Assembly (NCBI RefSeq): GCF_029623345.1
Contig: NZ_JAPYKH010000008.1
Coordinates: 1 to 64,000 of the forward strand
DNA from: Sphingomonas phyllosphaerae
GTDB lineage: Bacteria; Pseudomonadota; Alphaproteobacteria; Sphingomonadales; Sphingomonadaceae
Length of the DNA stretch: 64,000 nucleotides
Reading direction: 5' to 3'
Position 1 is the stretch's first letter. Each line of letters starts with the position of its first letter. Below, piece after piece: positions 37,448 to 49,928 of this stretch. The notes below the pieces were generated by a model. That model did not search any database. It saw only the letters and a program-made list of their open reading frames with translations, and had not been told where the DNA came from. The translations under genes were made by a program, and so were the position numbers.

Positions 37448-38968
37448 TTACAGGCACGCCTCCAGATACGCCTGGTCGAAGCCGAACTGCTTGGCCTTGT
37501 CGAACGTGTAGGGGCGCAGCCCCATCGATCGATACTCGCCGATGATCTTGCCGTCCGCGCTCTCGTCGAGATACTCGAACTTGAACAGCTCCTGCGTCAC
37601 GATCACCGGCCCCTCCATGCCGATCACCTCGGTGATGTTGGTGACGCGGCGCGAGCCGTCGCGCAGGCGCTTGACCTGGATGATCATGTCGACGGAGTCG
37701 GCGATCTGGCGGCTGATTGCTTCCTTGGGCACCTTGATGTCCGACATCATCACCATGTTCTCCATGCGCGCCAGCGCCTCACGCGGCGAGTTGGAGTGGA
37801 GCGTACACATCGACCCGTCATGGCCGGTGTTCATCGCGGCGAGCATGTCGAAACACTCGCTGCCGCGGATCTCGCCCAGGATGATGCGATCGGGGCGCAT
37901 ACGCAGTGCGTTCTTGACGAGATCGCGGATCGAGATCTCGCCCTGGCCCTCGAGGTTGGCCGGGCGGGTCTCGAGCGGCAGCCAGTGCGGCTGCTGGAGC
38001 CGCAGCTCGGCGGCGTCCTCGATCGTCAGCACACGCTCGCCCGGGTCGATCATCTTCGACAGCGCGTTGAGCATCGTCGTCTTGCCCGAGCCGGTGCCGC
38101 CCGAGATCACGACGTTGAAGCGGCACGCCCCCGCGATCTTGAGCGCGGTCGCCATCTTCGCCGACATGCTGCCGAAGCCCGCCATCATGTCGAGCGTGAT
38201 CGGCTTGGCGGAGAACTTGCGGATCGAGATGGCGGTGCCGCGCAGGCTGAGCGGCGGCACGATCACGTTGACGCGGCTGCCGTCCTTGAGGCGGGCGTCG
38301 GCCAAAGGCGTGGTCTGGTCGACGCGGCGTCCGACCGAGTTGCAGATCCGCTGCGCGATCTGGAAGAGGTGCTCCTCGTCGCGGAACTGGATGTTGGCCA
38401 GCTCCAGCTTGCCCTTGCGCTCGACGAAGGTCTGGTCGGGGCCGTTGACCATGATGTCGCTGATGTCGGCGTCGGCGAGGAGCTCCTCGAGCGGCCCGAG
38501 CCCGAGCAGCTCGTCGACCAGCACCTTCTCCAGCGCGAACTGCTCGCGGCGGTTGAGCGTCAGCTTCAATTCGGCGAGCACCTCGCCGATGATCGGGCGG
38601 AACTCTTCGGCGAGCTCGTCCTTGCCGAGCGTCGCGGCGGCCTCGGGGTCGACTCGTTCGAGCAGGCGCGGCAGCACCTGCTCCTTGATCCGGTGGATCG
38701 AGGCCTCGAAGCCCTCCATCCGGCTCGCGCCGGCGTCGCCGCTGGCGTTCTGGCGGTCGGCGAGTCGCTGCATCGCGTCGACGGTGCCTTGCGGGATCAG
38801 CGACAAGTCGCCCTCGCCGGGGAGCGCGAGCGCGAGCGCGTCGGCGGCGGGAAAAGCTTCGATCTCGGGGCGCGCGAGTGGATTGGCCTGCATCGGCCGC
38901 GCCACGCCGAAGCCGCCGCGCGCGCCTGTCGTCCCCATTCCGCCATTGCGGCGCCCGAACGCGTTCAT
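37448..38968 (-). CDS. cpaF: CpaF-type pilus/secretion ATPase
   Basis: Type II/IV secretion ATPase of the CpaF/TadA family that drives Flp/Tad pilus assembly. The 506-residue protein has a basic/Gly-rich N-terminus, the all-alpha CpaF N-terminal domain (about 90-180), the N-domain DISDIMVNGPDQTFVERKG, Walker A SGGTGSGKTTMLNAL (about 295), the Asp box RVLTIEDAAEL, Walker B RMRPDRIILGEIRG and the His box CTLHSNSPREAL. All ATPase motifs are intact. No other tad/cpa genes are adjacent in the window, so it stands at one end of a locus or alone. Confidence 0.94.
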   Translation of the reverse strand: MNAFGRRNGGMGTTGARGGFGVARPMQANPLARPEIEAFPAADALALALPGEGDLSLIPQGTVDAMQRLADRQNASGDAGASRMEGFEASIHRIKEQVLPRLLERVDPEAAATLGKDELAEEFRPIIGEVLAELKLTLNRREQFALEKVLVDELLGLGPLEELLADADISDIMVNGPDQTFVERKGKLELANIQFRDEEHLFQIAQRICNSVGRRVDQTTPLADARLKDGSRVNVIVPPLSLRGTAISIRKFSAKPITLDMMAGFGSMSAKMATALKIAGACRFNVVISGGTGSGKTTMLNALSKMIDPGERVLTIEDAAELRLQQPHWLPLETRPANLEGQGEISIRDLVKNALRMRPDRIILGEIRGSECFDMLAAMNTGHDGSMCTLHSNSPREALARMENMVMMSDIKVPKEAISRQIADSVDMIIQVKRLRDGSRRVTNITEVIGMEGPVIVTQELFKFEYLDESADGKIIGEYRSMGLRPYTFDKAKQFGFDQAYLEACL

Positions 38969-39105
38969 CGACCCGGTATCCTCGAAAGTCCGGCATTCGA
39001 GCTAAGCGAGAAGCCTTTATAATCGCCTAACCACGGGTCCACCGGCGTGAGCCGGCCGGGCCTGTGCTCCGGCGCAGGCCGGGGCTCAGTCAAGAGGACC
39101 GCCCG

Positions 39106-39168
39106 CAGGAGCTCCCCTTCGCCGGGATCGTTGCGGAGCTCCTGTTCGTGCTCCTGCGCCCGCAGGAG
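39106..39168. repeat. Intergenic palindromes (GCTCCTG/CAGGAGC family)
   Basis: Two adjacent palindromes: CAGGAGCTCC (39106-39115) with GGAGCTCCTG (39135-39144), and CTCCTGCG (39151-39158) with CGCAGGAG (39161-39168). They share the GCTCCTGC/GCAGGAGC core with the element in the atp operon at 42755-42828. The whole 39006-39335 gap, between the divergently placed cpaF start and the Ada-like stop, holds further partial copies (GTGCGCAGGAGCAC near 39312) and no gene. Confidence 0.65.
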
Positions 39169-39335
39169 CCCGGTGTCGCGCGCACCAGAAGGCATGGTTT
39201 CGCCTGGCTCCGGATTGCGGCTCTCGCCGAGACACGGTGGCGCAGCGCGCAATTCGAGCGATGTCGCAATGATCCCCAGGGAGGGCCGAAGTTTCTGGCC
39301 CTGGGCTCGTGCGTGCGCAGGAGCACAAGAGCAGA

Positions 39336-40214
39336 TCAGTCCGTCGCCCGCCCCGCCGCCCGCACCGCCGCGAGGAACAGGGCCCGCCGCTGTGTCTGCG
39401 TCAGCGCGGCGTCGAGCGGCACCGCCGCCGCCTCCAGCCAACGCAGCGCGCGCGCCCGCTCGCCCGCGTCCGCCTCCACCAGCGTCGCCGCAGGCAGCAA
39501 CGCCACCAGCGCGTCGATGCGTTCGTCCAGCGCGACATGGCACAAGCCGCGCCCGGTCTGCGCCACCAGCAGCGCTCCGAGCGGCGTCGACACCTCACAC
39601 CAAGCGACTCGCTCACCCGCACCTCCGCTCGCCCAGGCGGCGGGCGCCATGCCGAGCGCGGCGGCGTCGGCGTAGAAGCGGCTCGGCGCGGCATAGCCGG
39701 CGGCGTAGATCGCGGCGGTGACGTTGCCCTCGGCGCGCAGCGCCGCGGCGGCGCGCGCCGCGCGTTGGTCACGGGCGTAGGCGGCGGGGGAGAGGCCGGT
39801 GGCGCGGGTGAACAGCCGCTGGAAGTGATGCGGCGCGTAGCCGACCGACGCGGCGAGGGCGGCAAGCGAAAGGGGGCGCTCGGCGTGGTCGAGCAGTGTG
39901 AGCGCGCGCGTCACCGCGGTCGCCTCGCGCGTGGCGTCGTCGGGCAGGCAGCGGCGGCAGGCGCGATACCCTGCCGCGCGCGCGGCGGGACCGTCGGCCA
40001 GGAAGCCGACGTGCTCGCGTCGGGGCCGTCGCGCCGCGCAGCTCGGCCGGCAATAAATGCGGGTCGAGCTGACGGTGACGACGAAGCGGCCGTCATAGGC
40101 GCGATCGCGGCGGACGAAGGCGGCCCAGGCGGCGTCGGGGTCGATGCGAGCGGGAGTGACCGCGACGGTGGATGAGGTGCCGGTGCGGCCCGCTTGGTCG
40201 CCGTCGTGCACCAC
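39336..40214 (-). CDS. ada: Ada-like repair protein/regulator lacking the C-terminal methyltransferase core
   Basis: Protein of about 292 residues. The N-terminal AdaA domain (about 20-80) repairs methylphosphotriesters by methylating a Cys of its zinc site, seen as YCRPSCAAR and CRRCLPDD. An AraC-type helix-turn-helix follows (about 95-180: LAALAASVGYAPHHFQRLF, GLSPAAYARDQR). The segment VAWCEVSTPLGALLVAQ starts the N-terminal part of the O6-methylguanine methyltransferase domain, but the protein ends after LDAALTQTQRRALFLAAV; the active-site PCHR motif is missing. It can thus sense and activate but should not repair O6-methylguanine. Start GTG 40214 (or 40211) is chosen because the longer frame reads through a palindromic repeat. 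Confidence 0.8.
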   Translation of the reverse strand: MVHDGDQAGRTGTSSTVAVTPARIDPDAAWAAFVRRDRAYDGRFVVTVSSTRIYCRPSCAARRPRREHVGFLADGPAARAAGYRACRRCLPDDATREATAVTRALTLLDHAERPLSLAALAASVGYAPHHFQRLFTRATGLSPAAYARDQRAARAAAALRAEGNVTAAIYAAGYAAPSRFYADAAALGMAPAAWASGGAGERVAWCEVSTPLGALLVAQTGRGLCHVALDERIDALVALLPAATLVEADAGERARALRWLEAAAVPLDAALTQTQRRALFLAAVRAAGRATD

Positions 40215-40223
40215 GAGTTTCTC

Positions 40224-40317
40224 GTCACCCCGGCTTTGGTCCGGGTCCCTCCGTGTCGCATACGGCTCGGTTTCGGGGTGCGCGGACCGGTGGATCCCGG
40301 ACCACGTCCGGGACGAC
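40224..40317. repeat. Intergenic palindromic repeat (CACCCCGG/CCGGGACGAC)
   Basis: GTCACCCCGG (40224-40233) pairs with CCGGGACGAC (40308-40317), and inner GGTCCGGG/CCCGGACC segments form a nested hairpin. It resembles the repeats at 24209 and 20343. It sits in the 430-bp region between the Ada-like gene and atpH, and an open frame across it on the minus strand is an artefact. The rest of this region (40318-40644) holds no recognisable gene and should carry the atp operon promoter, which I could not place. Confidence 0.7.
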
Positions 40318-40644
40318 GGAATGTCACAGGGGAGGGGCGCCGTGTCGGTCATCGGCCATCTCGCTTGCCTCGGCGTCGCGGCGGTATTGGCACTTACCGG
40401 GCCGCGACCATTACCCGCTGACCTATACGCCACCGCGCCCCTTATCGCATCCCACGGCTTGCGCTCGAACCCTCACGCCGCCGCGCACGCCGTTGATCAT
40501 GTTCAACACCGCGCCGGCCCGCTCCGGTTGCATCCCCGGCAACCCTTTGCTACGCGCGCCGCTGTCCCAAGCGAAGGCGCCGTCGCGCGCCACCCGGTCG
40601 CATGGGTTCGACACCCTTGGGTTTATGCGAGGAAAGTGGATCGC

Positions 40645-42749
<2,105 letters not shown>

Positions 42750-42754
42750 CGCGC

Positions 42755-42828
42755 GCTCCTGCTCAGGCAGGAGCCCAGCGCCACCCGCGGCGCGCTAAGT
42801 AACCCTGGGCTCCTGCGTTCGCAGGAGC
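42755..42828. repeat. Palindromic repeat inside the atp operon (GCTCCTG family)
   Basis: Two hairpins, GCTCCTG-ctcag-GCAGGAGC (42755-42774) and GCTCCTGC-gttc-GCAGGAGC (42809-42828), flank a G+C-rich centre. They are also inverse to each other, so the element can fold as a cruciform or clover-like RNA. It fills the space between atpA and atpG and shares its core with the cluster at 39106-39168. It may stabilise the processed mRNA or adjust the alpha/gamma expression ratio. Confidence 0.75.
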
Positions 42829-42843
42829 ATGAGAAGGCAGGAA

Positions 42844-45313
<2,470 letters not shown>

Positions 45314-45350
45314 TCGACTCGGGTTCGGTGTCCGGCTACTCCAGGGTGGT

Positions 45351-45827
45351 ATGGGCATCGACACGCTCTCGATCGCGAAGGACCTGCGCGCGGCAGCGCT
45401 GCCGCAGGACCAGGCCGAGGCCATCGCCGCGGCGATCGGTCGCGCGATGATCGAGGGCGCGGCGACGAGGGCTGACCTGGATCGGCTCGGTGAGCGGATC
45501 GACGCTCGCTTCGAGCAGGAGGCGGCCCGGATCGACGCTCGCTTCGACCAGGAGGCCGCCCGGATCGACGCTCGCTTCGATCGAGAGGCCGCCCGGGTCG
45601 ATGCGCGCTTCGCTCGGGTGGACGCTCGCTTCGATCAGATCGAGGCGCGACTCGAGGAGGCAGACGTCAAAGTCGACGCGCGCTTGATGCAGGTCGCCAC
45701 CGATCTCCGCCTTGTCGAGGAGCGCATGACCGCCCGGATCGAATCGGCCAAGACTCAGCTGCTGATCTGGCTCGTCGGCGCGATTTTCGCCGCTACCGGT
45801 GTGCTGATCGCGGTGCTGAAGCTGTGA
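45351..45827 (+). CDS. Hendecad-repeat coiled-coil membrane-anchored protein within the atp operon
   Basis: A 158-residue protein encoded between atpD and atpC. After an N-terminal helix ([20 protein letters not shown]) come several 11-residue repeats of the form [11 protein letters not shown] (about residues 50-100) that predict a long coiled coil, then a further amphipathic stretch and a C-terminal membrane helix (about 137-157, [20 protein letters not shown]). This order resembles DUF1640/CCDC90-type proteins, which are anchored coiled coils linked in mitochondria to ion-transport or respiratory complexes. An ATP synthase link is suggested only by position. The start ATG 45351 follows GGGTGGT. 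Confidence 0.8.
   Translation: MGIDTLSIAKDLRAAALPQDQAEAIAAAIGRAMIEGAATRADLDRLGERIDARFEQEAARIDARFDQEAARIDARFDREAARVDARFARVDARFDQIEARLEEADVKVDARLMQVATDLRLVEERMTARIESAKTQLLIWLVGAIFAATGVLIAVLKL
45498..45650 (+). repeat. 33-bp tandem repeats coding for the coiled coil
   Basis: Three full, nearly identical 33-bp units (45498-45530, 45531-45563, 45564-45596) begin ATCGACGCTCGCTTCGA, followed by a shortened 21-bp copy (45597-45617) and a diverged 33-bp copy (45618-45650). Each encodes 11 residues. High nucleotide identity points to recent expansion, so the copy number may vary between strains. Confidence 0.85.
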
Positions 45828-45912
45828 TCGACTAGCCCTGCGCCGCCACCCGTGCGAAGTCGCCCGCGCGCCTCGGCCTCATCCCTTCCACGCCGTTCAG
45901 GATATCAGACCT

Positions 45913-46164
45913 ATGCTGCACTTCGAACTCGTCACCCCCGAACGCCTGATCCGCTCGGATGAGGTGCATATGGTCACGGTGCCCGGCACCGACGGCGACT
46001 TCGCCGTGCTCGAGGGGCACGCGCCCTTCATGTCGACGATCCGCGATGGCGACGTGCTGGTGCAGAAGGCACCGGGCGCCGCGCCCGAGACAATCGCGAT
46101 CCGCGGCGGCTTCGCCGAGGTCAACGCCAAGGGACTGACCGTACTCGCCGAGCACGCCGGCTGA
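45913..46164 (+). CDS. atpC: F1 ATP synthase epsilon subunit, short form
   Basis: Rotor subunit that couples F1 to the c-ring. The 83-residue protein consists of the N-terminal beta sandwich ([20 protein letters not shown], then [17 protein letters not shown]) and lacks the C-terminal helical hairpin that inhibits ATP hydrolysis in many bacteria. This short form is usual in sphingomonads. It is separated from atpD by the coiled-coil gene. Confidence 0.95.
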   Translation: MLHFELVTPERLIRSDEVHMVTVPGTDGDFAVLEGHAPFMSTIRDGDVLVQKAPGAAPETIAIRGGFAEVNAKGLTVLAEHAG

Positions 46165-46183
46165 GTCCCGCCGCCGGCGCGTC

Positions 46184-48364
46184 TCATAGGAAGCTGTACG
46201 GATCGACGTCCACCGCGACCCGCACCTTCGCCGGCCAGTCGAGCGCACCCAGCCAGGCGCGGATCACGTCCTGCACGTCCATGCCGCGGCGCGCGTGGAC
46301 CAGCAGGCGGAAGCGGTGCCGCCCGCGCAGCATCGCCAGCGGCGCCGGGGCGGGGCCGTACACCGCCATGCCCTCGACCTCGGGCGCGTGGCGCCCGATC
46401 AGCCGCGCCACCTCGTGCGCCGCGGCCTGCTCCTCGCTCGAGACGATGATCGCGGCATAGCGGCCGTACGGCGGCGCCCCTGCGTCCTGCCGCGCCTCGG
46501 TCTCGGCGGCGTAGAAGGCGTCGGCGTCGCCCGTCACCAGCGCCCGCATCACCTGCGCCTTGGGGCTGTGCGTCTGGATGAACACCTGCCCCTTCTTCGC
46601 GCCGCGCCCGGCGCGACCGGAGACCTGGCGGATCTGCTGGAACGTCCGCTCGGCCGCACGCAGGTCGCCGCCGTCGAGCCCGAGATCGGCGTCGACCACC
46701 CCGACCAGGGTGAGGTTGGGAAAGTGATAGCCCTTGGTCACCAATTGCGTGCCCACGACGATGTCGATCGCGCCTTCCTCCATCCGGGCGACGAACTCGG
46801 CGGCCTTCGCGGGCGACCAGATCGTGTCCGACGTCACCACCGCGGCGCGCGCCTCGGGGAACAGCGCCGCGACCTCGTCGGCGATCCGCTCGACCCCGGG
46901 ACCGCACGCCACCAACGTGTCCTCGTTGCTGCACTCGGGACAGAGCCGCGGCACCGGCTCGACATGGCCGCAGTGATGGCAGGCGAGGCGGCGCGTGAGC
47001 CGGTGCTCGACCATCCAGGCGGTGCAGTTCGGGCATTGAAAGCGGTGGCCGCAGGTGCGGCACAACGTCAGCGGCGCGTAGCCGCGGCGGTTGAGGAAGA
47101 GCAGTGACTGCTCGCCGCGCGCCAGTGTGTCGCGCAGCGCCTCGACCAATCGCGGGCTGAGCCAACGGCCGCGTTCGGGCGGCTCCTCGATCAGGTCGAT
47201 CGCGGCGATCGACGGCATTTCCGCCACGCCGTAGCGGCCGGGCAACTTGACCTCGGCATAGGTGCCGAGCGCGACCTGATGGCGCGTCTCGATCGCGGGC
47301 GTGGCGGAGGCGAGGACCACCGGGCAGTGCTCGAACAGCCCGCGCATCACCGCCACGTCGCGCGCGTGGTAATGGACGCCGTCTTCCTGCTTGAAGCTGG
47401 TCTCATGCGCCTCGTCGACCACGATCAGGCCCAGCTCGGCGTACGGCAGGAACAGGGCCGAGCGCGCGCCCACCGTCACCTTGGCCTCGCCGCTCGCCAC
47501 CGCGCGCCAAGCGCGGCGCCGCTGTGTCGCGCGCAGCCCCGAGTGCCATGCCACCGGCTCGCAGCCGAAGCGGTCGTGGAAGCGCTTGAGGAAGGGCTCG
47601 GTCAGCGCGATTTCAGGGAGCAGCACCAGCACCTGCTGGCCCGCCCGAAGCGCGGCCGCGACCGCCTCGAAATAGACCTCGGTCTTGCCCGACCCGGTGA
47701 CGCCGTCGAGCAGGATCGGTTGGAACGCGGCGGCCTCGACCGCGCCGACCAGCGTCGCGGCCGCTTCGCGTTGTTCGGGTGAGAGCGCGGGCGGCGCGTG
47801 CTCGGGATCGGGCAGCGGATAGGGGCTGTCGATCCCGACCTCGATGGCCTCGATCGCGCCGCTCTTGACCAGCCCGCGGATCACCGCGTCGCTCACCTCG
47901 GCGATCGACGCCAGCTCGCGTATCAGACCTTGGCGGTCACCGATCCGCTCGAGCGCCTGCGCGCGCTGCGGCGTCAGCCGGTCGGGCACCGCGCCGGTGG
48001 CGCGATACTCGACCGCGCTGCGTGCCCCCTCCAGCGCCGCGCTGGAGGAGAGCGTCATGCGCGCCACCGCCGCGGGAGGCGCGAGATAATAGTCCGCGGT
48101 CCATTCGATCAGCCGGCGCAGCGACGCGCGCAGCGGCGGCACGTCAGCGACGGCGAGCAAATTGCGCAGCCGGTTGTCGCCGACCTCGGCGTCGGACGGC
48201 ATCCGCTCGGGCTCCCACACCACGCCCAGCAGCTGGCGCGGTCCGAGCGGCGCGACCACGATCGAGCCCGGCTCGACCGCCAGTTCGCGCGGCACGCGAT
48301 AGTCGAGCGGGCCGAGCGCGGAGTTGAGGACGAGGACGCGCGCGCGGGAAGACATGCGCGCCAT
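46184..48364 (-). CDS. priA: Primosomal protein N' (PriA helicase)
   Basis: DEAH-type 3'-5' helicase that restarts stalled replication forks. The product has the 3'-DNA-binding N-terminal domain (VLVLNSALGPLDYRVP), Walker [17 protein letters not shown], the DEAH box IVVDEAHETSFKQ, a zinc-binding region with four CxxC pairs (CRTCGH, CPNC, CHHCGH, CPEC) and motif VI IRQVSGRAGRG. Start is taken as ATG 48364 (MARMSSRARV); ATG 48355 is nearly as good, and no clear ribosome-binding site decides. About 726 residues, normal for the family. It is convergent with the atp operon. Confidence 0.95.
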   Translation of the reverse strand: MARMSSRARVLVLNSALGPLDYRVPRELAVEPGSIVVAPLGPRQLLGVVWEPERMPSDAEVGDNRLRNLLAVADVPPLRASLRRLIEWTADYYLAPPAAVARMTLSSSAALEGARSAVEYRATGAVPDRLTPQRAQALERIGDRQGLIRELASIAEVSDAVIRGLVKSGAIEAIEVGIDSPYPLPDPEHAPPALSPEQREAAATLVGAVEAAAFQPILLDGVTGSGKTEVYFEAVAAALRAGQQVLVLLPEIALTEPFLKRFHDRFGCEPVAWHSGLRATQRRRAWRAVASGEAKVTVGARSALFLPYAELGLIVVDEAHETSFKQEDGVHYHARDVAVMRGLFEHCPVVLASATPAIETRHQVALGTYAEVKLPGRYGVAEMPSIAAIDLIEEPPERGRWLSPRLVEALRDTLARGEQSLLFLNRRGYAPLTLCRTCGHRFQCPNCTAWMVEHRLTRRLACHHCGHVEPVPRLCPECSNEDTLVACGPGVERIADEVAALFPEARAAVVTSDTIWSPAKAAEFVARMEEGAIDIVVGTQLVTKGYHFPNLTLVGVVDADLGLDGGDLRAAERTFQQIRQVSGRAGRGAKKGQVFIQTHSPKAQVMRALVTGDADAFYAAETEARQDAGAPPYGRYAAIIVSSEEQAAAHEVARLIGRHAPEVEGMAVYGPAPAPLAMLRGRHRFRLLVHARRGMDVQDVIRAWLGALDWPAKVRVAVDVDPYSFL

Positions 48365-48443
48365 ATGGGGCAGGGCGGAGTCGGCGGGAAGAGCGGCGCG
48401 CGACGGCTTGGAACCGCCGCCCGTCGGCGCCGCTTTGGGCAGC

Positions 48444-49021
48444 ATGGCACGTGACGATCATAACGGGGAAGCGCAGGCCGCCGTCGCGCTGATCGTGAGT
48501 CGCGTCCTCGCCAACGGGCGGAGGACGATTTTCGCGCTTGGTCCGAGCGGGTTGATCGCAGCGCCGCGGCGGCGTCCGGGCATCGCGGCGGGCTGCGATT
48601 GGAGCAGACCGGCGGGCTGTTCCACACGCTCCAGCGTTTCGCCTCGCACGATTCGCTGGAGGCGTGGCGGCACTCGGGAGACTATGCGCGACTGATGCGC
48701 GAGGGCGACCGCTTCTCCACGCCGCGGATCCAGGAGGTGGCGGGCGCTCCCGCGGTGGCGCGGCTGCCCAGCGACGGCGACGGGCCCAAGTGGAAGCTGT
48801 TCCTGATCAGCTGGCTCGGCGTGCTGCCGCTGGTCCTGCTGTTCAACGGCTTGATCCAGCTGCTGCCGCTGCAGCCGCCCTGGTACATGCGCGCGGTGCT
48901 GCAATCCTGCTTCCTCGTCGCGCTCATGACGTGGCTGGTCCGCCCTGCGCTGACGCGGCGGCTCAAGCCTTGGGCGATGCGCGACAGCGACGGTGACGCG
49001 CGGGTCACGAGCGATGACTGA
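48444..49021 (+). pseudogene. Frameshifted antibiotic-biosynthesis-monooxygenase-like membrane protein
   Basis: Two frames together make one recognisable protein. ATG 48444 starts EAQAAVALIVSRV, the first strand of the ABM ferredoxin-like domain. After about position 48500 the homology continues in the -1 frame as RAEDDFRAWSERVDRSAAA, then LEQTGGLFHTLQRFASHDSL and EAWRHSGDYARLM, followed by two membrane helices (LFLISWLGVLPLVLLFNGLI and the next). A single-base deletion between about 48495 and 48515 explains the shift. The downstream part alone (from 48599) still forms a 140-residue open frame. It is broken or subject to a sequencing error. ABM proteins with this membrane tail have no fixed function. 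Confidence 0.7.
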
Positions 49022-49160
49022 GGTGCCGCTTGACGGCGCCGCCCGCCCGGAGCCAGGCCGGGGGGTCGCGGCAGCGGTCGTCATGCCGCTGGATCGTGCG
49101 TGCGATTGGACTATCTGCGCGGAGGGCATCCGGCGCGCTGGACCGCCATAGGAGATCGGA

Positions 49161-49913
49161 ATGACAGTGAAAACGGCGATCGTGACGGGCGCGACCTCGG
49201 GGATCGGCGCCGCCACCGCGCGCGCGCTGGCGGGCGCGGGCTGGCAAGTGATCGCGACCGGGCGGCGCGGTGACAGGCTCGACGCGCTCCGGGCCGAGCT
49301 CGGCGGAGCCCTGCTGCCCGCCGTGTTCGACGTGCGCGACGAGGATGCGGTCGCTTCGGCGCTGGACGCGCTGCCCGACCGCTTCCGCGGCATCGACCTG
49401 CTCGTCAACAATGCCGGGCTCGCGCTGGGGACCGGCCCCGCGCAGCACGCCGATCTGGCGCAGTGGAAGACGATGATCGACACCAACGTCACCGCGCTGG
49501 TGGCGATCACGCACCGCCTGCTGCCCGGGCTGATCGAGCGCAAGGGCGCGATCATCAATCTCGCCTCCGTCGCGGGCAGCTACCCTTATCCGGGCGGCAA
49601 CGTGTACGGCGGTACCAAGGCCTTCGTGCAGCAGCTCACGCTGATGCTGCGGTCGGATCTGCATGGTACCGGTGTTCGTGTCAGCGCGATCGACCCGGGC
49701 ATGGTCGAGACCGAGTTCACCCTGGTGCGCACCGGCGGTGACCGGGCCGCCTCCGACACTCTTTACGCCGGCGCCGAGCCGATGACCGCCGAGGACATCG
49801 CCGCGACCGTGCTGTGGATCGCGACGCTGCCGCCGCACCTCAACGTCAATCGGCTCGAGCTGATGCCGGTGAGCCAGTCCTTCGCCGGCTTCCAGGTCGC
49901 GCGCGGCGGCTGA
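49161..49913 (+). CDS. SDR-family NAD(P)-dependent oxidoreductase (YdfG-like)
   Basis: Rossmann-fold dehydrogenase of 250 residues. The cofactor motif TGATSGIG is at 9-16, GRRGDRLDAL follows, NNAGLALG is near residue 88, and the catalytic Ser-Tyr-Lys triad is in IINLASVAGSYPYPGG and VYGGTKAFVQ. The GMVETEF segment after the active site and the length match the YdfG branch, whose members reduce 3-hydroxy acids such as L-allo-threonine and malonic semialdehyde. The substrate here is inferred from family only. Confidence 0.92.
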   Translation: MTVKTAIVTGATSGIGAATARALAGAGWQVIATGRRGDRLDALRAELGGALLPAVFDVRDEDAVASALDALPDRFRGIDLLVNNAGLALGTGPAQHADLAQWKTMIDTNVTALVAITHRLLPGLIERKGAIINLASVAGSYPYPGGNVYGGTKAFVQQLTLMLRSDLHGTGVRVSAIDPGMVETEFTLVRTGGDRAASDTLYAGAEPMTAEDIAATVLWIATLPPHLNVNRLELMPVSQSFAGFQVARGG

Positions 49914-49928
49914 TCGGCGGGAGCGCCG

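Noticed and set aside
40215..40433. N-terminal extension of the Ada-like protein
   Set aside because: The extension is translation of the palindromic repeat at 40224-40317 and has no similarity to the AdaA domain.
45498..45650. 33-bp repeats considered as a CRISPR array
   Set aside because: The units are contiguous without spacers, keep an open frame and encode an 11-residue coiled-coil repeat.
45913..46164. atpC as a truncated gene
   Set aside because: An epsilon subunit without the C-terminal helices is the usual form in this bacterial group, and the beta-sandwich domain is complete.
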